Both the position numbers and the translations under genes were made by a program. Under the pieces are notes generated by a model. That model was not told the DNA's origin. It did no database searches and saw nothing but the letters and a program-made list of their open reading frames with translations. Of a stretch of 33,757 bases of DNA, positions 30,050 to 33,757 are shown in pieces; positions within the stretch are counted from its first letter, which is position 1, and each line of letters starts with the position of its first letter. This stretch comes from Candidatus Gastranaerophilales bacterium (GTDB lineage Bacteria; Cyanobacteriota; Vampirovibrionia; Gastranaerophilales; Gastranaerophilaceae): positions 1 through 33,757 of the forward strand of contig CAAGEQ010000026.1 in the NCBI GenBank assembly GCA_900768915.1, given 5' to 3'.

Positions 30050-30751
30050 ATGCATAGAGAATTTAGAAAAAAATCAAGAATCGTTTTAATAGATGACAAT
30101 TATGAACATTTAATGGGAGTAAAAGAATTATTAAACTTAGAAGGTTGCTATGATGTAGTTCAAACATCTACAACTGTTAATACAGGTGTTAATATGGTTA
30201 AAAAATATCAACCAGATGTTGTTTTAGTTGATATGAATATGCCAGACAAAAATGGTTTACAAGCAATTCACGAAATTCAAAAATTGAATTTAGGTGTTAA
30301 AGTTATTGCTTTAAGTGCTTATGATGATGCAGATTTAATCTTTAGAGCAATGAAAGTTGGTGCTAGAGGATATGTTCTAAAAACTATGGCTTCTGCACAA
30401 CTAATCTGTGCTATCGAAGAAGTTATTTCAGGCAAAATCTACTTACCATCTGCTCTTTCACTTAGATTCTTCGAATACTTCCAAAAATCAGTTAAGGAAG
30501 AAGAAGAAAATACAGATGAAAAACTATTATCATCTCTTACTCAAAGAGAAGAAGAAGTTCTTGACTTGTTAACTCAAGGATTTGGCTACAATGAAGTTTC
30601 TAGCAAATTGTATATTTCTAATACAACAGTTAAAACTCACGTTAACAACATCTTCCAAAAACTTCAAGTTAAAGACAGAACTCAAGCAGTTCTTTATGCT
30701 ATCAGACACGGTTTTGATAAAAAAAGAAAATCTAAATTCGTTACTATTTAA
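30050..30751 (+). CDS. NarL/FixJ-family response regulator
   Basis: 233 aa from ATG 30050; the ATG six bases earlier lies too close to the ribosome binding site. The receiver domain (about 8-125) has the acidic pair DDN, phospho-acceptor Asp61 (VLVDMNMPDKNG), Ser in ALSAYDD and Lys in GYVLKTM. The LuxR-type helix-turn-helix (about 160-220) reads LTQREEEVLDLLTQGFGYNEVSSKLYISNTTVKTHVNNIFQKLQVKDRTQAVLYAIRHGF. It is a DNA-binding output regulator. The gene for a soluble histidine kinase follows 26 bases later; they are probably a pair. Palindromes in its promoter region suggest autoregulation, unproven. Confidence 0.93.
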   Translation: MHREFRKKSRIVLIDDNYEHLMGVKELLNLEGCYDVVQTSTTVNTGVNMVKKYQPDVVLVDMNMPDKNGLQAIHEIQKLNLGVKVIALSAYDDADLIFRAMKVGARGYVLKTMASAQLICAIEEVISGKIYLPSALSLRFFEYFQKSVKEEEENTDEKLLSSLTQREEEVLDLLTQGFGYNEVSSKLYISNTTVKTHVNNIFQKLQVKDRTQAVLYAIRHGFDKKRKSKFVTI

Positions 30752-30777
30752 TTAATGTTATAAGGTACTATTTAATT

Positions 30778-31896
30778 TTGTTAAAAGAAACTTTTATTAA
30801 TAATGAAAAACTAATTAGCGAACAGACACTTATGTGTCTGTTTCGCTCTATACTTGAACCCGTTTTAGATAACAATATTCAATCAAAAATAATTCTGAAT
30901 ATTGATAACACACTTTTATTTTCAGATATCATTGAACGATTAAAATTTTCACACAAAGATTATGCTATCAATGAACAAAAATATAATCTACCAGAAAATT
31001 ATAACTATTTACTAATACTTACAGAAAATGAAAACTCATTATTGATTTGGGAAAAAAATGAAACAAAATATAAATATTCACTTAATATAAATAATGAATT
31101 TATAAACGAATTTACTCAAAAACTAAATATCAAAACAAATAATACTAATAACTCATCATTACTAAACAATTCTATTCAAAAAATAATTGAATATACTGAT
31201 AAATCAATGATAAACAATGTTTTACCAAACAAAGAAAAACAAGAATACGATTTAAGTAATGTAAGATTTATATCACACGAAATTAAAAACCAATTATCTA
31301 TTTGTGATTTATATACAGAAATTATAAAAAAATATTGCGAAAAAAATAATATAAATGATGAAACAATTCTTAAATCTGCAGATTTTATAAAACGTGCTGT
31401 TAAAATGGCTGGTAATTCATTATTAGAATTAAAATCACTAAATAATATAGAACTAAAAAAATATAAAATAAACGATTTATTAACAGAATCTTTGAATTTA
31501 TCAAAAGTATATGCAATGAATAAGAATATAAACTTCTATATAAATCTAGATAACAATTCAGAAATATTAGCAGATAAAAATAAATTTGAAGCAGTGATAA
31601 TAAATGTTATTAAAAATGCTTGCGAAGCATTTGATGATGAAATAACAGAAGAAAAGAAAATAACTATTACAACAAAAGAAGAAAATAATTTTATTTCAAT
31701 AATAATTTCAAATAATGCTAAACAAATAGAAGACACTCAAAAAATATTTGATGACGGTTACACAACAAAATCAACTGGTAATGGTTATGGACTCGCTATT
31801 TGCAAAAAAACAATAGAAAATCTTTCTGGTAAATTTGAACTTCTTAAATCTGACAAAACATCAACTGATTTTAGAATTTTAATGAGCATAATTTAA
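30778..31896 (+). CDS. soluble sensor histidine kinase
   Basis: 372 aa without membrane segments, so cytoplasmic. The N-terminal 155 residues are an unrecognised input domain. The H box is FISHEIKNQLSICDLYTEIIKKY with His167; the N box is NVIKNACEAFDDE; the G region is DDGYTTKSTGNGYGLAICKKTIENLSGKFEL. These fit a HisKA/HATPase_c kinase. The start is TTG at 30778 with a weak AAGGTA upstream. NarL-type regulators normally partner HisKA_3 kinases, but this H box is of the HE-x-K/R-N type, so the pairing is unusual. The operon order is regulator first. Confidence 0.88.
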   Translation: MLKETFINNEKLISEQTLMCLFRSILEPVLDNNIQSKIILNIDNTLLFSDIIERLKFSHKDYAINEQKYNLPENYNYLLILTENENSLLIWEKNETKYKYSLNINNEFINEFTQKLNIKTNNTNNSSLLNNSIQKIIEYTDKSMINNVLPNKEKQEYDLSNVRFISHEIKNQLSICDLYTEIIKKYCEKNNINDETILKSADFIKRAVKMAGNSLLELKSLNNIELKKYKINDLLTESLNLSKVYAMNKNINFYINLDNNSEILADKNKFEAVIINVIKNACEAFDDEITEEKKITITTKEENNFISIIISNNAKQIEDTQKIFDDGYTTKSTGNGYGLAICKKTIENLSGKFELLKSDKTSTDFRILMSII

Positions 31897-31927
31897 TTAA
31901 AGATTTTACGTAATACTTGGTTTGTAT

Positions 31928-31939
31928 TATTATATTCTT
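31928..31939 (+). promoter_or_regulatory. possible -10 box next to the ksgA start
   Basis: TATTAT at 31928-31933 is six bases before the ksgA ATG and no Shine-Dalgarno is seen, repeating the arrangement at yidD and spmA. The sequence is AT-rich, so a chance match is possible. Confidence 0.3.
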
Positions 31940-32785
31940 ATGAATTTATTTGAAAGAGCAAGATTTTTTAGAACAAAAAAAAGGTTAGGACAAAATTTTT
32001 TAGTTAATCCTGATGTTATTGAAGAAATTATTGACTACGCACAAATAACAAAAGACGATACAATTATAGAAATTGGTCCTGGTGTTGGTTTTGTGACAGA
32101 ACAATTAGTTAAATATGCAAAAAAAGTTATTGCTATTGAACTTGATGAAGAAGCAATTAAAGAACTAGAAAAACTTGAATGTGATAATCTAGAAATTATT
32201 CATAATGATATTTTAAAAACAGATATTTCCACTTTATCAAATGAAAAAGTTAAAGTTGTTGCAAATATACCATATTATATTACAGCACCAATTATATCTC
32301 ATTTGTTAGGTGAAATAGATGATTTAAACAACAAAAACAGAAACTCTATATCTGAAATAATACTTATGGTTCAAGAAGAAGTTGCTAGACGTATGGTCGC
32401 AACAGAAAAAAGTCCATCTAAACAATATGGTTTACTTACAATATTAGCCCAATTCTGGACTGATTGCGAGATAATTAGACTTGTTGGTAGAAAATCATTC
32501 TTCCCAGCACCAAAAGTAAATTCTGCTCTTGTTGGTTTAAAAATAAATAACGAACCAAAACTTAAACTTTCTGATTATTCACATTTTAGAAGAGTTTTGA
32601 AAGCAGCATTTTCTCAACGTAGAAAAAATATCAAAAATTGTCTTGTAAATAATGGTTTTAACAAAGATATTGTTAAATCTGTTTTAAAAAAACTTGATAT
32701 TGATGAAAATACAAGAGGCGAATCATTATCCATAGAAAAATTCGGTCAATTATCAGAGGAATTAAAAAATGCAAATCAAAATTAA
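31940..32785 (+). CDS. ksgA: 16S rRNA (adenine1518/1519-N6)-dimethyltransferase
   Basis: 281 aa from ATG 31940 (MNLFERARFFRTKKRLGQNFLVNP); a TTG six codons earlier would add an atypical YYYIL segment. The AdoMet-binding motif is IEIGPGVGFVTEQLV and the catalytic motif NIPYYI. The C-terminal domain has SALVGLKI and RRVLKAAFSQRRKNIKNCL. It dimethylates two adjacent adenines in helix 45 of 16S rRNA, a late check of 30S maturation. It overlaps ispE by 17 bases, a pairing found in many bacteria. Confidence 0.95.
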   Translation: MNLFERARFFRTKKRLGQNFLVNPDVIEEIIDYAQITKDDTIIEIGPGVGFVTEQLVKYAKKVIAIELDEEAIKELEKLECDNLEIIHNDILKTDISTLSNEKVKVVANIPYYITAPIISHLLGEIDDLNNKNRNSISEIILMVQEEVARRMVATEKSPSKQYGLLTILAQFWTDCEIIRLVGRKSFFPAPKVNSALVGLKINNEPKLKLSDYSHFRRVLKAAFSQRRKNIKNCLVNNGFNKDIVKSVLKKLDIDENTRGESLSIEKFGQLSEELKNANQN

Positions 32786-33608
32786 AACTCCTGCAAAAAT
32801 AAATCTTACATTAGAAATTGTAAACAAAAGACCTGACGGATTTCATAATATAAGAAGTATTATGCAATTAATAGATTTGTATGATTATTTAACATTTAAA
32901 GTTGAAAAATCTGATAAAACATCAATTAATCTAACTGGTACAAGTGATGAAATACCATATAATGAAAAAAATTTAGTATATAAAGCAACTAAACTTTTCT
33001 TAGATAAAACAAATATAGAAAACTATAAAATAGATATTCATATAGAAAAACATATTCCCGTATCTGCCGGACTAGCAGGTGGTAGTACCAATGCTGCAGG
33101 TACATTATATGGTTTAAATAAAATATTTAATAATCCTTTAACAAAAGAAGAATTACACGAACTTTGTGGTACGTTAGGTTCTGATTTGAATGTTTGTTTA
33201 GAAGGTGGTTGCTTACTTGCAACAAGCAGAGGTGAAGTTATTGAAAAATTACCTTTTAGAAATAATAAAGTTTCACTTATCAAACCTATAAATCTTGGTA
33301 TTAGTGCAAAAGAAGCATATACAAAATATTCTCAATTAGAAGAAAAACATGATTATAATATGACTGCAAAAATGATTGATTCTTTAAAAATTGGAACAGA
33401 TTTGAAACAATTTTTATACAATGATTTAGAAACAGCTGTTTTCGATGATTACAAAGAATTACAACAAATAAAAGAAAAATACCCTAATTCTATTATGTCA
33501 GGTTCTGGTTCAACATATTTCACATTAAACGAAAACTTTGAACCTATAGAAAACTATTGGATTAAAAACAATCTTAATTTTATTGAAGATGGCGTTAAAG
33601 AAATTTAA
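32769..33608 (+). CDS. ispE: 4-diphosphocytidyl-2-C-methyl-D-erythritol kinase
   Basis: 279 aa GHMP kinase: PAKINLTLEIVNKRPDGFHNI at the start, the ATP-binding Gly/Ser loop PVSAGLAGGSTNAAGTLYGLN (about 97-117), GSDLNVCLEGG and the C-terminal MSGSGSTYF. It phosphorylates CDP-ME in the MEP pathway, which also uses IspH from the left of this window. GAGGA about nine bases upstream lies inside ksgA, giving translational coupling. Confidence 0.95.
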   Translation: MQIKIKTPAKINLTLEIVNKRPDGFHNIRSIMQLIDLYDYLTFKVEKSDKTSINLTGTSDEIPYNEKNLVYKATKLFLDKTNIENYKIDIHIEKHIPVSAGLAGGSTNAAGTLYGLNKIFNNPLTKEELHELCGTLGSDLNVCLEGGCLLATSRGEVIEKLPFRNNKVSLIKPINLGISAKEAYTKYSQLEEKHDYNMTAKMIDSLKIGTDLKQFLYNDLETAVFDDYKELQQIKEKYPNSIMSGSGSTYFTLNENFEPIENYWIKNNLNFIEDGVKEI

Positions 33609-33757
33609 TTATTAAGATTTGTTAATACATGAATATTTATTAATCAATTTTGCTCTGAGTATATACTTTATATATACATAAAGGGATAAACTTTTACGGG
33701 GTACAACTAAATAGAACGGTATATATTCATAGATTATTGAATATGTGCAACAAAGAG
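33609..33757. other. short intergenic end of the window
   Basis: AT-rich with small palindromes only (CTTTA/TAAAG about 33666-33683 and ATATTCA/TGAATAT about 33724-33745). No ORF or terminator with a T run is supported. Confidence 0.5.

Noticed and set aside
1..33757. CRISPR array, transposase, integrase or prophage genes
   Set aside because: No regularly spaced direct repeats and no protein of these families was found on either strand.

Overview
The window is strongly AT-rich bacterial chromosome with compact, mostly housekeeping genes, frequent TTG starts and short intergenic gaps. The gene set (separate ispH and rpsA, short-form HPF, lone 2-hydroxyacyl-CoA dehydratase activator, SpmA/SpmB pair, RpoD-family sigma factor, MEP isoprenoid genes ispH and ispE) and a tRNA-Arg with a plastid-like acceptor-stem mismatch pattern make me favour a non-photosynthetic gut relative of Cyanobacteria (Vampirovibrionia/Melainabacteria, order Gastranaerophilales). 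An AT-rich Firmicute is the alternative. This placement is inference, with no search behind it.

Layout. 1-236: a repeat copy. 237-5073: degenerate histidine-phosphatase protein, small Cys-rich protein, hpf, ispH-rpsA, a 48-aa ORF, yidD and an unknown minus-strand gene. 5294-9375: Thr/Gln-rich low-complexity protein, dehydratase activator, rplS-rbgA, and convergent surE. 9559-11382: an unknown gene, then about 1.2 kb without a convincing gene. That gap contains the most unusual structure here: a 631-bp island (10458-11088) bounded by 26-bp inverted repeats, rich in long-range palindromes and less AT-rich than its surroundings. 11383-15609: a UvrD-like helicase fused to a RecB-type nuclease, convergent with an unknown HExxH protein. 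15722-21220: translation cluster prfA-ylxR-infB (a small minus-strand gene follows) and rbfA-truB. 21213-24673 (minus): MNT-HEPN pair and valS. 24971-28892: nadA-rlmB-sigma factor, then spmA-spmB. 28831-29723: zinc-ribbon protein, a decayed gene remnant and tRNA-Arg(CCT). 30050-33608: response regulator, cytoplasmic histidine kinase, ksgA and ispE.

How the genes fit together. Most serve translation: L19, S1, RF1, IF2, RbfA, YlxR, HPF, RbgA, TruB, RlmB, KsgA, ValS and tRNA-Arg. The rest of the core set covers isoprenoid and NAD precursor synthesis, transcription initiation and two-component signalling. Accessory content is modest: the MNT-HEPN toxin-antitoxin-like pair, the metallopeptidase-like protein, three low-complexity or unknown proteins, and dispersed intergenic repeats. 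No CRISPR array, transposase, integrase or phage module was seen.
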